From NCBI GenBank assembly GCA_003725585.1, contig RJMB01000014.1, positions 1 to 64,000 of the forward strand: a stretch of DNA of 64,000 bases. Reading direction: 5' to 3'. Position numbers and translations under genes: made by a program. Numbering within the stretch: the stretch's first letter is position 1; each line of letters begins with the position of its first letter. The notes under the pieces were generated by a model. The model saw nothing but the letters and a program-made list of their open reading frames with translations. It was not told where the DNA came from and made no database searches. Source of the stretch: Halostreptopolyspora alba. Its GTDB lineage: Bacteria; Actinomycetota; Actinomycetes; Streptosporangiales; Streptosporangiaceae. Shown one piece after another: positions 9,574-17,611 of this stretch.

Positions 9574-9762
9574 GTTGGAGCGCAGCGGAGCTGTGCTTGT
9601 GTTCTCGGGCCTGGTGGTGCGGGAACCTTCGGCGCCTGTGGTTCGCCACGGGGTGTGGGTTCGTCGTGGGTGGCGAACCTGTGGCGCCTCCAGAACCCCG
9701 CCGGCCCTCGAACGGGGCGGCGTCGTTGGAGCGGGGTGGGGCTGCGCTTGGGGTTCTCGGGT
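9574..9762. repeat. Imperfect direct repeats enclosing a 19-nt inverted repeat
   Basis: The stretch 9566-9821 has no gene I can support. About 37 bases starting GTTGGAGCG at 9574 recur, with roughly 30 identities and one insertion, at 9725. Between them, 9631-9649 is the inverted complement of 9670-9688: GGCGCC, a TGT mismatch, then GGTTCGCCAC, mirrored as GTGGCGAACC, TGT, GGCGCC. The structure could be a terminator for the ATPase gene, a decayed mobile element or a small RNA. Nothing in it decides between these. Confidence 0.5.
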
Positions 9763-9821
9763 CCGAGGGAGGTGGAAGCGCTCCCGGTGCGAGGTCTCGC
9801 CGGGGCGGGCCGGATTTCGAT

Positions 9822-9852
9822 TTGCACTCACACCCCGCAGGACCTGTATAGT
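9822..9852 (+). promoter_or_regulatory. Probable tRNA-Thr promoter
   Basis: TTGCAC at 9822 and TATAGT at 9847 are 19 bases apart; the overlapping TGTATA at 9845 would give 17. This is the best sigma-70-type match in the region and it lies about 50 bases ahead of the tRNA gene. Confidence 0.55.
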
Positions 9853-9900
9853 CATGACCAACGCGGAGGGCGGACCCCCAGAGGGAACCCCCGAGAGCGT

Positions 9901-9973
9901 GCCCCTTTAGCTCAGTCGGCAGAGCGTCTCCATGGTAAGGAGAAGGTCTACGGTTCGAATCCGTAAAGGGGCT
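9901..9973 (+). tRNA. tRNA-Thr (anticodon GGT)
   Basis: All four arms fold: acceptor GCCCCTT with AAGGGGC, D arm GCTC/GAGC, anticodon stem TCTCC/GGAGA with loop ATGGTAA, and T arm TACGG/CCGTA with loop TTCGAAT. The anticodon GGT reads ACC. No CCA is encoded. Confidence 0.95.
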
Positions 9974-10095
9974 CCGCCACTTGATGAGAGGTTTGTGGTT
10001 TCACTCAGGTGGGCGCCCGGTGGACGGCGTTTCCACCGGTTCGACAGGGGATCCGGTATCCTCTTCGCGGGGATGCGTCGACGTCCCCGGAACGA

Positions 10096-10168
10096 GGCGG
10101 GGTAGCTCAGTCGGTAGAGCAAGCGGCTCATAATCGCTGTGTCGTCGGTTCAAGTCCGGCCCCCGCTA
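10096..10168 (+). tRNA. tRNA-Met (anticodon CAT), elongator type
   Basis: Acceptor GGCGGGG pairs with CCCCGCT (first pair G:U), D arm GCTC/GAGC, anticodon stem AGCGG/TCGCT with loop CTCATAA, T arm GTCGG/CCGGC. The paired position 1:72 argues against initiator tRNA, which has an unpaired end. It sits between tRNA-Thr and rpmG, the usual actinomycete arrangement. A TATCCT at 10057 could be a -10 element but lacks a -35. Confidence 0.93.
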
Positions 10169-10251
10169 CTCCTGCGTAGTCCCCGTATGAGACCGGGGGC
10201 CACGCGGGTCTCTAGTAGTGTCCGAGTCTTCCAGCAGAAAGGCACTCCGCC

Positions 10252-10416
10252 GTGGCTGTCACAGACGTGAGGCCGAAGATCACCCTGGCGTGCCAGGAGT
10301 GCAAGCACCGTAACTACATCACGCGTAAGAACCGTCGGAACAACCCCGACCGCCTCACGCTGAAGAAGTTCTGCCCCAACTGCCGGAGCCACTCCGAGCA
10401 CCGCGAGACCCGCTAG
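10252..10416 (+). CDS. rpmG: 50S ribosomal protein L33
   Basis: 54 residues from GTG 10252, behind AAAGG about ten bases upstream. The protein has two CxxC pairs (C14/C17 and C41/C44), so this is the zinc-binding (C+) form of L33, a small protein near the E site of the large subunit. Many actinomycetes also carry a zinc-free paralog used when zinc is scarce; none is seen here. It follows two tRNA genes and precedes the MaoC pair, the same neighbourhood as in mycobacteria and Streptomyces. A strong terminator follows 54 bases later. Confidence 0.93.
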   Translation: MAVTDVRPKITLACQECKHRNYITRKNRRNNPDRLTLKKFCPNCRSHSEHRETR

Positions 10417-10469
10417 ACCCGTGGCGGGGCGGCCCGGTTCCGTCCGAGGTCGGGTCGCACGCGTATCGA

Positions 10470-10497
10470 GCCCAGTGAGCACCGTCGCTCACTGGGC
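10470..10497 (+). terminator. Terminator after rpmG
   Basis: A perfect 11-bp stem (GCCCAGTGAGC with GCTCACTGGGC) has a 6-base loop and is followed by CATTATTG. It separates rpmG from the dehydratase genes. Confidence 0.75.
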
Positions 10498-10564
10498 CAT
10501 TATTGTGCGGTGTTCGGGTGCGCCCGTCGGCGATGGTCGGGGCACGTGGGGAGAGAGGCAGCTG

Positions 10565-11026
10565 ATGGCGATCAACCGCGACTTTCTGGGGCGGGAGTAC
10601 CCGGCCCCGGAGCCCTACGAGGTGACTCGGGTCAAGATCCGGGAGTTCGTCGAGGCGATCCAGGACCCCAATCCGATCTACACCGACACGGCCGTGGCCA
10701 GAGCCGCCGGATACACCGATGTGGTCGCCCCTCCCACCTTCCCCATCATCATGGGCATGGAGGGTGCCGGTCAGGCCATCGTCGACCCCGAACTGCGCCT
10801 CGACTTCTCGATGGTGGTGCACCGTGAGCAGCGGTTCGAGTACAGCCGCCCCCTGGAGGCGGGCGACCTCGTCCACTGTGTCACGCGCATCAGTGACATC
10901 AAGGCCCTCGGTGGCAATGAGCTCATGACACTCGACAGCGAGATGAGCACCGTTGAGGGCGAGCACATCGTCACCGCCCGCAACACCATCGTCGTGCGCG
11001 GTGGTGCCGAGGACGCCGAGCACTAG
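10565..11026 (+). CDS. MaoC-type dehydratase subunit, HadA/HadC-like (FAS1-like dehydratase)
   Basis: 153 residues from ATG 10565 with a purine-rich GGGGAGAGAGG site upstream. The sequence fits the N-terminal hot-dog family of MaoC dehydratases: YEVTRVKIREFVEAIQDPNPIYTD at the start, then VVAPPTFPI and a VHREQRFEYSRPL block. In mycobacteria the homologous HadA/HadC subunit binds substrate and pairs with HadB to dehydrate 3-hydroxyacyl-ACP in type II fatty acid elongation. The next gene, 21 bases on, encodes the matching catalytic subunit. In organisms without mycolic acids the substrate is not known, so a general (3R)-hydroxyacyl-ACP/CoA dehydratase is the safest reading. Confidence 0.85.
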   Translation: MAINRDFLGREYPAPEPYEVTRVKIREFVEAIQDPNPIYTDTAVARAAGYTDVVAPPTFPIIMGMEGAGQAIVDPELRLDFSMVVHREQRFEYSRPLEAGDLVHCVTRISDIKALGGNELMTLDSEMSTVEGEHIVTARNTIVVRGGAEDAEH

Positions 11027-11047
11027 CCGCGGAATGGGAGCCCGTTC

Positions 11048-11476
11048 ATGACCGCCACCGTCAAGTACGCCGATGTCGAGGTGGGCCAGGAGCTGCCCGA
11101 GCGGACCTACCCAGTCCGACGGATCGACCTGGTCCGTTACGCGGGTGCTTCGGGCGACTTCAACGAGATCCACTGGAACGAGCGCGTCGCCAAGTCCGTC
11201 GGGCTGCCGAACGTGATCGCCCACGGCATGTTCACCATGGCCGAGGCGGGACGCTACATCACCGACTGGGTCGGCGATCCCGGGGCGATCGTCGAGTTCG
11301 GGGTGCGCTTCTCCACCCCCGTGGTGGTGCCCGACGACGATGCCGGGGCGGAGATCGTCGTCAGCGGCGCCATCCGTAAGAAACTCGAGGACAACCAGGT
11401 CGTGGTGGCGCTCACCGCTCGCTCCAAAGGGGTGAAGGTGCTGGGTGGCTCCACCGCGGTCGTCCGGCTCGGCTGA
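11048..11476 (+). CDS. MaoC-type dehydratase catalytic subunit, HadB-like
   Basis: 142 residues. The hydratase signature is present: SGDFNEIHWNE places the catalytic Asp at 37 and His at 42, followed by GLPNVIAHGMFTM, the conserved helix of the hot-dog fold. The length and gene order match mycobacterial HadB (adjacent to HadA, near rpmG, tRNA-Trp, secE and nusG). With the preceding gene it should form a heterodimer that dehydrates 3-hydroxyacyl chains. murB follows after 73 bases, as in Streptomyces. Confidence 0.88.
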   Translation: MTATVKYADVEVGQELPERTYPVRRIDLVRYAGASGDFNEIHWNERVAKSVGLPNVIAHGMFTMAEAGRYITDWVGDPGAIVEFGVRFSTPVVVPDDDAGAEIVVSGAIRKKLEDNQVVVALTARSKGVKVLGGSTAVVRLG

Positions 11477-11549
11477 CCCGTGCCCCGGGGCCGCGCCGCC
11501 CCGGCGCCGGCTGACCCCGGATGACATCGAAGACCCACCAGAGGTGACC

Positions 11550-12620
11550 GTGACCGCTGCTCCCGTCCACAACGTCAGGCTCGCCCCGTACACGACACTC
11601 GGTCTCGGCGGCCCGGCCGGCCGTTTCGTCACCGCCAGCGACACCGAGGAACTCGTCGCCGCCACCGCCGAGGCCGACGCCGCCGGCGAGCGGCTGCTGC
11701 TGTTGGGTAGCGGCAGCAACGTTGTCGTTGGAGACGCGGGATTCCCGGGGACGGTCGTCCATGTGGAGTCCCGGGGGGTGCGCTGGGAGTCGGCCGACGA
11801 GGACCGGGTACGGCTGCGCGTGAGCGCGGGGGAGGAATGGGACCCCCTCGTGGCCTACACCGTCTCCGAAGGACTCAGCGGGCTGGAGTACCTCTCCGGG
11901 GTTCCGGGTCGTGTCGGATCCACCCCCATCCAGAACGTGGGCGCCTACGGCCAGGAGGTCAGCGAGACCATCGCCGAGGTGATGGTCTACGACCGGCGCA
12001 CCGGGGAACGGCGCGTCATGAGTGGGAGCGAGTGCGGTTTCCGCTACCGCGGCAGCGTCTTCAAGGGCGACGACCGGTACGTGGTCTGCGAGGTGGTGTT
12101 CGATCTCACGCGTTCCGCGCTGAGTCGCCCTATTCGCTACGCGGAGGTGGCCCGCGCTCTGGAGGCCGGGCTCGGCGACCAGGTACCCCTCGCCGACGCG
12201 CGTGAGACCGTTCTACGGCTCCGTAGGGGCAAGGGCATGGTGCTCGATTCCGCCGACCCCGACACCCGCAGCGCGGGCTCCTTCTTCACCAACCCGATCC
12301 TGGGCCCCGAGGAGTTCACCGAGTTCGGCAAGCGGGCCGCGGAGCGGCTCGGTCCCGATGTGGAGCCGCCCGCTCACCCGGATGGCACCGGCCGGATGAA
12401 ACTCTCCGCCGCCTGGCTCATCGACCGGGCCGGATTCAGCAGGGGATACGGCCACGGTCCGGTCCGGATCTCCACGAAGCACACGCTCGCGCTGACCAAC
12501 GCCGACGGAGCGACAACGGAGGACCTGCTGGCCCTGGCACGCGAGGTACGCGCCGGTGTGGCCGATGTGTTCGGGGTCACCCTGGTGAACGAGCCGGTGC
12601 TGGTGGGGGTCACACTCTAG
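11550..12620 (+). CDS. murB: UDP-N-acetylmuramate dehydrogenase (UDP-N-acetylenolpyruvylglucosamine reductase)
   Basis: 356 residues from GTG 11550, which has AGAGG five bases upstream; GTG 11544 is in frame and possible. MurB reduces UDP-GlcNAc-enolpyruvate to UDP-MurNAc with NADPH and FAD in cytoplasmic peptidoglycan synthesis. FAD-binding motifs are clear: TTLGLGGPA near the start, LLGSGSNVVV (about 51-60) and GSTPIQNVGAYGQE. The C-terminal domain carries SAGSFFTNP, whose Ser protonates the intermediate, and a closing LVNEPVLVG with the expected Glu. Length is normal for the family. It lies in the same orientation as the dehydratase pair. Confidence 0.95.
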   Translation: MTAAPVHNVRLAPYTTLGLGGPAGRFVTASDTEELVAATAEADAAGERLLLLGSGSNVVVGDAGFPGTVVHVESRGVRWESADEDRVRLRVSAGEEWDPLVAYTVSEGLSGLEYLSGVPGRVGSTPIQNVGAYGQEVSETIAEVMVYDRRTGERRVMSGSECGFRYRGSVFKGDDRYVVCEVVFDLTRSALSRPIRYAEVARALEAGLGDQVPLADARETVLRLRRGKGMVLDSADPDTRSAGSFFTNPILGPEEFTEFGKRAAERLGPDVEPPAHPDGTGRMKLSAAWLIDRAGFSRGYGHGPVRISTKHTLALTNADGATTEDLLALAREVRAGVADVFGVTLVNEPVLVGVTL

Positions 12621-12723
12621 CTCCCGTGTCGGCCGGCTCCCCTGTCCGAGACCGCGGAGGATCCGAGCGACGAGAAATCCCAACAATTTTCTTCGGCGGG
12701 GCCAACTCCGAAATTGGGAAACG

Positions 12724-12755
12724 CCATTGATTTCAATGGCAATTCCAATGAATTG
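12724..12755. promoter_or_regulatory. Two adjacent palindromes, possible operator
   Basis: CCATTGA (12724-12730) and TCAATGG (12733-12739) form a 7-bp inverted repeat with a 2-base centre. Directly next to it, CAATTC (12740-12745) and GAATTG (12750-12755) form a second with a 4-base centre, overlapping the -35 element. The patch is AT-rich in a GC-rich region. It fits a binding site for a metal-responsive or other repressor, but the protein is unknown. Confidence 0.5.
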
Positions 12756-12780
12756 CGTGCTGTCCATTCTCTGCTAATGT
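12753..12780 (+). promoter_or_regulatory. Promoter of the riboswitch-controlled transporter gene
   Basis: TTGCGT at 12753 and TAATGT at 12775 are 16 bases apart. Transcription would start near 12787, just at the 5' strand of the riboswitch P1 stem, which supports the call. Confidence 0.6.
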
Positions 12781-12787
12781 CGGATCC

Positions 12788-12897
12788 GTCGAGGGGGAGT
12801 AGTCCCGCCAATCGTACGGTCGACACACTGGGCCGCCCGGAGCGGCCCCGGTCGTACGGGCCCAGAGAGCCCTCTCCGGGCGGACGAGACCTTCGAC
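12788..12897 (+). promoter_or_regulatory. yybP-ykoY (Mn2+) riboswitch aptamer
   Basis: Two hallmark loops of this class are present: GGGGAGTAG (12794-12802) and CGAGACCTT (12885-12893). P1 is GTCGA (12788-12792) with TCGAC (12893-12897), and GC-rich helices (for example GGGCCGCCCGG with its partner) fill the space between. The aptamer senses Mn2+ and lies in front of a UPF0016 transporter gene, one of the families it classically controls. Confidence 0.8.
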
Positions 12898-12923
12898 CCA
12901 GCAGGCGACAACCTGCCGGGTCG
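12894..12923 (+). terminator. Expression-platform hairpin of the Mn2+ riboswitch
   Basis: CGACCC-A-GCAGG (12894-12905) pairs with CCTGC-C-GGGTCG (12912-12923) over CGACAA. Its 5' arm contains the 3' strand of the aptamer P1, so aptamer and hairpin exclude each other: metal-bound RNA would prevent this stem and let transcription proceed. There is no T run, so a Rho- or translation-based mechanism is also possible. Confidence 0.6.
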
Positions 12924-12978
12924 GAGTGTCGTACGCCCTTCGCCCCGCCCGGCGGGAGGACCGACGGGCGGAGACTCC

Positions 12979-13569
12979 TTGGAATTCCTCATTGCCCTCG
13001 CGGTGAGCACCACCGCCATTTTCGTGGCGGAAATGGGCGACAAGACCCAGCTCGTGGCCATGTCCCTGGCCACGCGCTACCGCGTCGCCACAGTTCTACT
13101 GGGAATCACGGCGGCGACGGTCGCGGTGCACGCCGCGAGCGTCCTCATCGCCGAGGTCCTCGGGTTGGCGATTCCCACCGACTGGGTCACCCTCGTCGCC
13201 GGAGTCGCCTTCCTCATTTTTGGCGCCTGGACACTGCGCGGGGACGACCTCAGCGCCAGGGACGAGGAGCGCGCGGCGTCGCGGCGGCTGAGTTCGGGAC
13301 TGGTCACCGTGTGCGTCGTCTTCTTCGTCGCCGAGCTGGGTGACAAGACGATGCTCGCGACGATCGCCGTGGGTACCCAGCACGACTGGCTGCCGGTGTG
13401 GATCGGGTCGACGCTGGGCATGGTGCTCGCCGATGGTCTCGCGATCGCGTTGGGCGCGGTTCTCGGCAAGAAGCTCCCCGAGGGTGTGGTGCGGCTCTGC
13501 GCCGCGCTCGCCTTCTTCGCCGCCGGAGCGGCACTCACCTTCCAGGGGGTGCGGATGGTCACGGGATGA
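12979..13569 (+). CDS. UPF0016/Gdt1 family membrane protein, probable Mn2+ exporter
   Basis: 196 residues from TTG 12979, with GGCGGAG a few bases upstream. Six hydrophobic helices are arranged as two similar halves, each with the family motif ExGDKT: AEMGDKT at 17-23 and AELGDKT at 118-124. The Glu and Asp of these motifs form the cation path in Gdt1/TMEM165 proteins. Bacterial members such as Vibrio MneA export manganese. The Mn2+ riboswitch directly upstream supports the same role here: excess Mn2+ switches on its own efflux. It lies alone on the plus strand, convergent with the adenosine deaminase gene. Confidence 0.87.
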   Translation: MEFLIALAVSTTAIFVAEMGDKTQLVAMSLATRYRVATVLLGITAATVAVHAASVLIAEVLGLAIPTDWVTLVAGVAFLIFGAWTLRGDDLSARDEERAASRRLSSGLVTVCVVFFVAELGDKTMLATIAVGTQHDWLPVWIGSTLGMVLADGLAIALGAVLGKKLPEGVVRLCAALAFFAAGAALTFQGVRMVTG

Positions 13570-13597
13570 GAAGCGGAGCGTGCGCGCCGCACCCGAG

Positions 13598-13631
13598 GGA
13601 ACCGACCCCGCGTGTCGCGGCCCCGGGTTCC
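13598..13631. terminator. Hairpin between convergent genes
   Basis: GGAACC (13598-13603) pairs with GGTTCC (13626-13631), with an inner CCGCG/CGCGG stem closed by TGT. It lies between the ends of the transporter gene and the minus-strand deaminase gene and may serve both strands. Confidence 0.5.
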
Positions 13632-13686
13632 GTGGCTGTTGACCACCCACGCGGGCCCCCGAGCGGAGCCGAGCGCACGCCGGGGG

Positions 13687-14700
13687 TCAGCTCGCCAGCC
13701 AGGAGTCGATTCCGGCGAGCAGCTCCTTGCGCAGCGCATCGGGGGCGGCCGAGCCCCGTACCGACATTCTGGCCAGCTGGGCCAGCTCCGGGTCGGAGAA
13801 GCCGAACACCTCGCGGGCGATCTCGTACTGCTTCGCCAACCGCGGACCGAACAGCAGAGGGTCGTCGGCACCCAGAGCGAGAGGGACCCCCGCGTCGAAC
13901 AGCCGGCGCAACGGCACCTGCCCGATCTCGTCGACCACCCCCAGGCTCATGTTGGAGGTGGGGCACACCTCCAGGGTGACCTCCCGGGCCGCGAGGCGCT
14001 CGACCAGATAGGGGTCCTCGACGGCGCGTATCCCGTGTCCGATCCGGTCGGCGCGCAGCTCGTCCAGGCACTCCTGGACGCTGCGTGGCCCGCTGAGCTC
14101 GCCGCCGTGGGGGGCGGAGACCAGGTCGGCGCGCCGCGCGATCCGGAACGCGCGCTCGAAGTCCAACGCCCGACCCCGGCGCTCGTCGTTGCTCAACCCG
14201 AACGCGGACACGCCCCGCCCGCTGTACTGCGCGGCGAGCCTCCCGAGCGTCCGCGCGTCGAGAGGGTGCCGGGTCCGGTTGGCCGCGACCATGATCCCGA
14301 CGGCGGTGCCGGTGTCGCGCTCGGCGGCCCGCGCGGCGTCCAGGATGAGCTCCAGTGTCGCGGTGAGACCGTCGAAGCGCGACGCGTAGCCGCTGGGGTC
14401 GACCTGGATCTCCAACCAACCGGAACCGTCGGCCCGGTCGTCCTCGGCGGCTTCCCGGAGTAGCCGGTAGATGTCCTCGGGGCGCCGCAGCACCGACCGC
14501 GCGATGTCGTATAGCCGTTGGAACCGGAACCAGCCGCGCTCGTCGGTGGCCCGTAGTTTCGGTGGCCACTCCTCGACCAGTGTGTGCGGGAGGGGAACGC
14601 CGTGCTCGCGGGCCAGCTCGACCAGGGTGTCGTGGCGCATCGATCCGGTGAAGTGCTGGTGCAGATGGGCCTTTGGCAACTGGGCGATGGGGCGGTGCAT
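13687..14700 (-). CDS. add: Adenosine deaminase family protein
   Basis: 337 residues, full length for the family. The zinc-dependent deaminase motifs are in order: KAHLHQHFTGS with metal-binding H12 and H14, APHGGE carrying the catalytic Glu, DRIGHG with another His, CPTSNMSLG, and LGADDPLLFG with the paired Asp that binds zinc and activates water. The usual family start is HxHLDG; the HQHFTG here is a variant seen in some actinomycete paralogs, so the true substrate could be adenosine, adenine or a modified nucleoside. The gene is next to an aminotransferase on the same strand, 111 bases apart, with a terminator between them, so they are probably transcribed separately. Confidence 0.85.
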   Translation of the reverse strand: MHRPIAQLPKAHLHQHFTGSMRHDTLVELAREHGVPLPHTLVEEWPPKLRATDERGWFRFQRLYDIARSVLRRPEDIYRLLREAAEDDRADGSGWLEIQVDPSGYASRFDGLTATLELILDAARAAERDTGTAVGIMVAANRTRHPLDARTLGRLAAQYSGRGVSAFGLSNDERRGRALDFERAFRIARRADLVSAPHGGELSGPRSVQECLDELRADRIGHGIRAVEDPYLVERLAAREVTLEVCPTSNMSLGVVDEIGQVPLRRLFDAGVPLALGADDPLLFGPRLAKQYEIAREVFGFSDPELAQLARMSVRGSAAPDALRKELLAGIDSWLAS

Positions 14701-14755
14701 GACTCAAGGGTGCCTCACCCACGACGGTCACGTGGCGGCGTCGCCCAAAGACACA

Positions 14756-14793
14756 CGTGGCCGCCCGGCGCGGACACGCACCGGGCGGCCACG
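14756..14793 (-). terminator. Terminator of the aminotransferase gene
   Basis: A 13-bp stem (14756-14768 with 14781-14793) lies just past the aminotransferase stop on the minus strand, followed in that direction by GTGTCTTTGG. Confidence 0.65.
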
Positions 14794-14811
14794 GCGGCTC
14801 GGTGACGGAGG

Positions 14812-16020
14812 CTACTGGGCCTCGGCCAACAGCTTCTGTAGCCGCCCGACCCCCTCGGCCAGGTTGTTGTCGCCGAGCGCGTAGGACATCCGCAGGTAAC
14901 CCGGGGTTCCGAACGCCTCACCCGGTACGACGGCCACCTCGGCCTCCTCCAGGATCACCTCGGCCAGCTCGCTCGAGCTCCGCGGCCGCTGACCACGAAT
15001 CTCCCGGCCGAGCAGCTCCTTGACCGAGGGGTAGGCGTAGAACGCTCCCTCCGGCTCCGGGCAGAGGACGCCGGGAATCTCGTTCAGCATCCGGACGATG
15101 GCGCGCCGCCTGCGGTCGAACGCGGTGCGCATCTCGTCGACGGCGCTCAGGTCGCCGGACACGGCGGCCAGAGCCGCGGCCTGCGACACGTTCGCGACGT
15201 TCGAGGTGGCGTGCGACTGCAGGTTCCCGGCCGCCTTGACGACATCGTTGGGGCCGATGATCCACCCCACGCGCCAGCCGGTCATCGCGAAGGTCTTGGC
15301 GACACCGTTGACGACAACGGTCCGGTCGGCGAGCTCGGGAACCTCCACCGGGATGGAGCTGAATCGGGCGTCCCCGTAGACCAGGTGCTCGTAGATCTCG
15401 TCGGTCAGCACCCACAGCCCGTTGTCGCGCGCCCACTGCCCGATCTCGCGGACCTGCGCGGGCGGGTAGACGGCACCGGTGGGGTTCGACGGCGAGACGA
15501 ACAGCAGGACCTTGGTGCGGTCGGTGCGCGCGGCCTCGAGCTGCGCGACGCTCGCGCGGTAGCCGGTGGACTCGTCGGTGACCACGTAGACCGGGACGCC
15601 CCCGGCCAGCTTGATCGACTCCGGGTAGGTCGTCCAGTACGGGGCGATGACGAGGACCTCGTCGCCCGGGTCGAGAAGTGTGGCGAACGCCTCGTAGACG
15701 GCCTGCTTGCCGCCGTTGGTCACCAGGACCTGGCCGGGGTCCACCCGGTAACCGGAGTCGCGCAGTGTCTTTTCCGCGATGGCCTCCTTGAGCTCGGGGA
15801 GGCCACCGGCGGGTGTGTAGCGGTGGAAGCGGGGCTCGTGGCAGGCGTTCGCCGCGGCCTCGACGATGTACTCGGGCGTGGGGAAGTCGGGTTCTCCGGC
15901 GCCGAAGCCGATCACGGGACGCCCGGCCGCCATCATGGACTTGGCCTTGGCGTCAACGGCCAGCGTGGCTGACTCGGAGATACCGCCGATACGTGCGGAG
16001 ATGCGAGGTCGCTCAGTCAT
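14812..16020 (-). CDS. aspC: Aspartate/aromatic aminotransferase, PLP-dependent (class I)
   Basis: 402 residues from ATG 16020; an in-frame ATG at 16029 would add three residues and the ribosome site is weak for both. Actinomycete homologs begin close to [19 protein letters not shown], which favours 16020. Class I motifs are present: [12 protein letters not shown], the YWTTYPE segment, [21 protein letters not shown], and [15 protein letters not shown] with the Lys that binds pyridoxal phosphate. The C-terminal end has the conserved Arg region in [13 protein letters not shown]. It converts aspartate and 2-oxoglutarate to oxaloacetate and glutamate. Its place between add and tRNA-Trp/secE matches Streptomyces. 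Confidence 0.92.
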   Translation of the reverse strand: MTERPRISARIGGISESATLAVDAKAKSMMAAGRPVIGFGAGEPDFPTPEYIVEAAANACHEPRFHRYTPAGGLPELKEAIAEKTLRDSGYRVDPGQVLVTNGGKQAVYEAFATLLDPGDEVLVIAPYWTTYPESIKLAGGVPVYVVTDESTGYRASVAQLEAARTDRTKVLLFVSPSNPTGAVYPPAQVREIGQWARDNGLWVLTDEIYEHLVYGDARFSSIPVEVPELADRTVVVNGVAKTFAMTGWRVGWIIGPNDVVKAAGNLQSHATSNVANVSQAAALAAVSGDLSAVDEMRTAFDRRRRAIVRMLNEIPGVLCPEPEGAFYAYPSVKELLGREIRGQRPRSSSELAEVILEEAEVAVVPGEAFGTPGYLRMSYALGDNNLAEGVGRLQKLLAEAQ

Positions 16021-16179
16021 GTGCACCATGCTTACACGACCCGTCGAGTGGATTTCCCGGGATGTGGTAGGTGGCCCCCGCCAGGGCCGGCGGCGGCCGG
16101 GTTGGTCCTGTGCCGCGATAGGCCCTAAACTACGGTGACTGACAGCGCGGTCACTTCGTGTGTGGCGCGTGATAATCGG

Positions 16180-16210
16180 TTGCGTCTCGGACGCCGTGTA
16201 GCGCTATGCT
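16180..16210 (+). promoter_or_regulatory. Probable promoter for tRNA-Trp-secE
   Basis: TTGCGT at 16180 and TATGCT at 16205 are 19 bases apart, about 30 bases ahead of the tRNA. The spacing is a little long. Repeats of GGTACC at 16224 and 16233 lie between promoter and tRNA. Confidence 0.5.
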
Positions 16211-16241
16211 GGTTTGTCGGTTGGTACCCTTGGTACCGCGA

Positions 16242-16314
16242 AGGGCAGTGGCTCAATTGGCAGAGCACCGGTCTCCAAAACCGGCGGTTGGGGGTTCGAG
16301 TCCCTCCTGCCCTG
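16242..16314 (+). tRNA. tRNA-Trp (anticodon CCA)
   Basis: Acceptor AGGGCAG/CTGCCCT, D arm GCTC/GAGC, anticodon stem CCGGT/ACCGG with loop CTCCAAA, and T arm GGGGG/CCCTC (one G:U). Discriminator base G suits tRNA-Trp. It precedes secE by 82 bases and is probably co-transcribed, as in other actinomycetes. Confidence 0.95.
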
Positions 16315-16396
16315 CAAGACACTCGTTCGAGATCGTGGGGGCGCCGCGCGGCGGAGTTCTCCAGCAGCCCGGACCGTCTACTCCTAAGGACCTCAG

Positions 16397-16681
16397 GTGA
16401 CACAGACTGACGCCGCGGCTAAGCCCGACCGGGAGCCCCAGCGTCGGACCGGTCCGGTGACCTTCGTCAAACAGGTCGTGGGTGAACTCCGTAAGGTTCG
16501 CTGGCCCACCCGCCGGGAGCTCATCACCTACACGATCGTCGTCATGGTGTTCGTCGTTCTCATGGTCGGCTACGTCTCGGCGCTCGACTTCGGTTTCGGT
16601 GAGGCGGTCACCTGGCTCTACGGCACGGTGGGCAGCGGTGGTGAACAGCCGGCCGGCCAGATGCCCGGCGTTCCCCAGTAG
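16397..16681 (+). CDS. secE: Preprotein translocase subunit SecE
   Basis: 94 residues from GTG 16397. The conserved amphipathic stretch FVKQVVGELRKVRWPTRREL lies before a single transmembrane helix (YTIVVMVFVVLMVGYVSAL), the minimal SecE form that clamps SecY. A charged N-terminal tail of about 20 residues and a Gly/Pro-rich C-terminal tail flank it. It lies between tRNA-Trp and nusG, the conserved order. SecY is encoded near 50 kb. Confidence 0.95.
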   Translation: MTQTDAAAKPDREPQRRTGPVTFVKQVVGELRKVRWPTRRELITYTIVVMVFVVLMVGYVSALDFGFGEAVTWLYGTVGSGGEQPAGQMPGVPQ

Positions 16682-16831
16682 CGCGCACGGCGGACACGCG
16701 GCCTCCGCGTCAGCCGGCTTGGTCCCAAGAACCCCGTTGAGATCGTAAGCTGGACGGGGAGAGCTGGTATCGGCACCATCGAGTTTCCCGAGCCGGGCCA
16801 GAGCGCGCAACCGACGACAGAAAGAGCAGCC

Positions 16832-17611
16832 GTGTCCGAGTCCCCACTGACCTCTGACGACTTCCCAACCGAGGAGCCGGTTCAGTCGTCGGCGGAAGAG
16901 CCGGAGCAGGCCGACCCCTCGGCCGAGGCGGCGACGGAGGGCTCCCAGGACGTCGCGGACGACGCGGCGGAGTCCGCGGGAGCGGACGACGACGGTGAGT
17001 CCGAGGAGGCACCCAGGCTCGGCCCCGTCGAGGAGTTCAAGATGGAACTCCGGCTGCTGCCCGGTGACTGGTATGTGGTGCACACCTACTCCGGCTACGA
17101 GAACCGGGTGAAGGTCAACGTCGAGAGCCGGACCCAGTCGCTCAACATGGAGGACTACATCTTCCAGGTCGAGGTGCCCACCCAGGAGGTCACCGAGGTC
17201 AAGAGCGGCAAGCGGCGGCAGGTGACGGAGAAGGTGCTGCCGGGCTACGTGCTCGTGCGTATGGACCTCACCGACGAGTCCTGGGCGGCCATCCGCAACA
17301 CCCCGGGTGTCACCGGTTTCGTGGGACTGTCCAACACGCCCGCCCCGTTGAGCATCCAGGAGGTCGCCGACCTGCTCGCCCCGGAGGCGGAGGAGGAACC
17401 GGAGCAGGCGCCCAAGGAGAAGACCGAGTCCCGGCCCGATGTCGCCTACGAGGTCGGCGAGTCCGTGACGGTGATGGAGGGCCCGTTCGCCACGCTGCCC
17501 GCCACCGTGAGCGAGATCAATCCCGATACCCAGAAGCTCAAGGTGTTGGTCTCGATCTTCGGTCGGGAGACCCCGGTCGAGTTGGGATTCAATCAGGTCT
17601 CCAAGATCTGA
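16832..17611 (+). CDS. nusG: Transcription termination/antitermination factor NusG
   Basis: 259 residues from GTG 16832. The first 65 or so are strongly acidic and disordered, an extension common in actinomycetes. The NGN domain follows ([18 protein letters not shown], then [16 protein letters not shown] and [11 protein letters not shown]), and after a Glu-rich linker the C-terminal KOW domain ([18 protein letters not shown]...QVSKI). NusG binds RNA polymerase clamp helices and links it to Rho or the ribosome. The gap to secE is 150 bases and no convincing promoter is seen in it. Confidence 0.96.
   Translation: MSESPLTSDDFPTEEPVQSSAEEPEQADPSAEAATEGSQDVADDAAESAGADDDGESEEAPRLGPVEEFKMELRLLPGDWYVVHTYSGYENRVKVNVESRTQSLNMEDYIFQVEVPTQEVTEVKSGKRRQVTEKVLPGYVLVRMDLTDESWAAIRNTPGVTGFVGLSNTPAPLSIQEVADLLAPEAEEEPEQAPKEKTESRPDVAYEVGESVTVMEGPFATLPATVSEINPDTQKLKVLVSIFGRETPVELGFNQVSKI

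Noticed and set aside
10030-10062. Promoter between tRNA-Thr and tRNA-Met
   Set aside because: TATCCT at 10057 is a fair -10 box but no -35 lies at an acceptable distance; the two tRNAs may share the upstream promoter.
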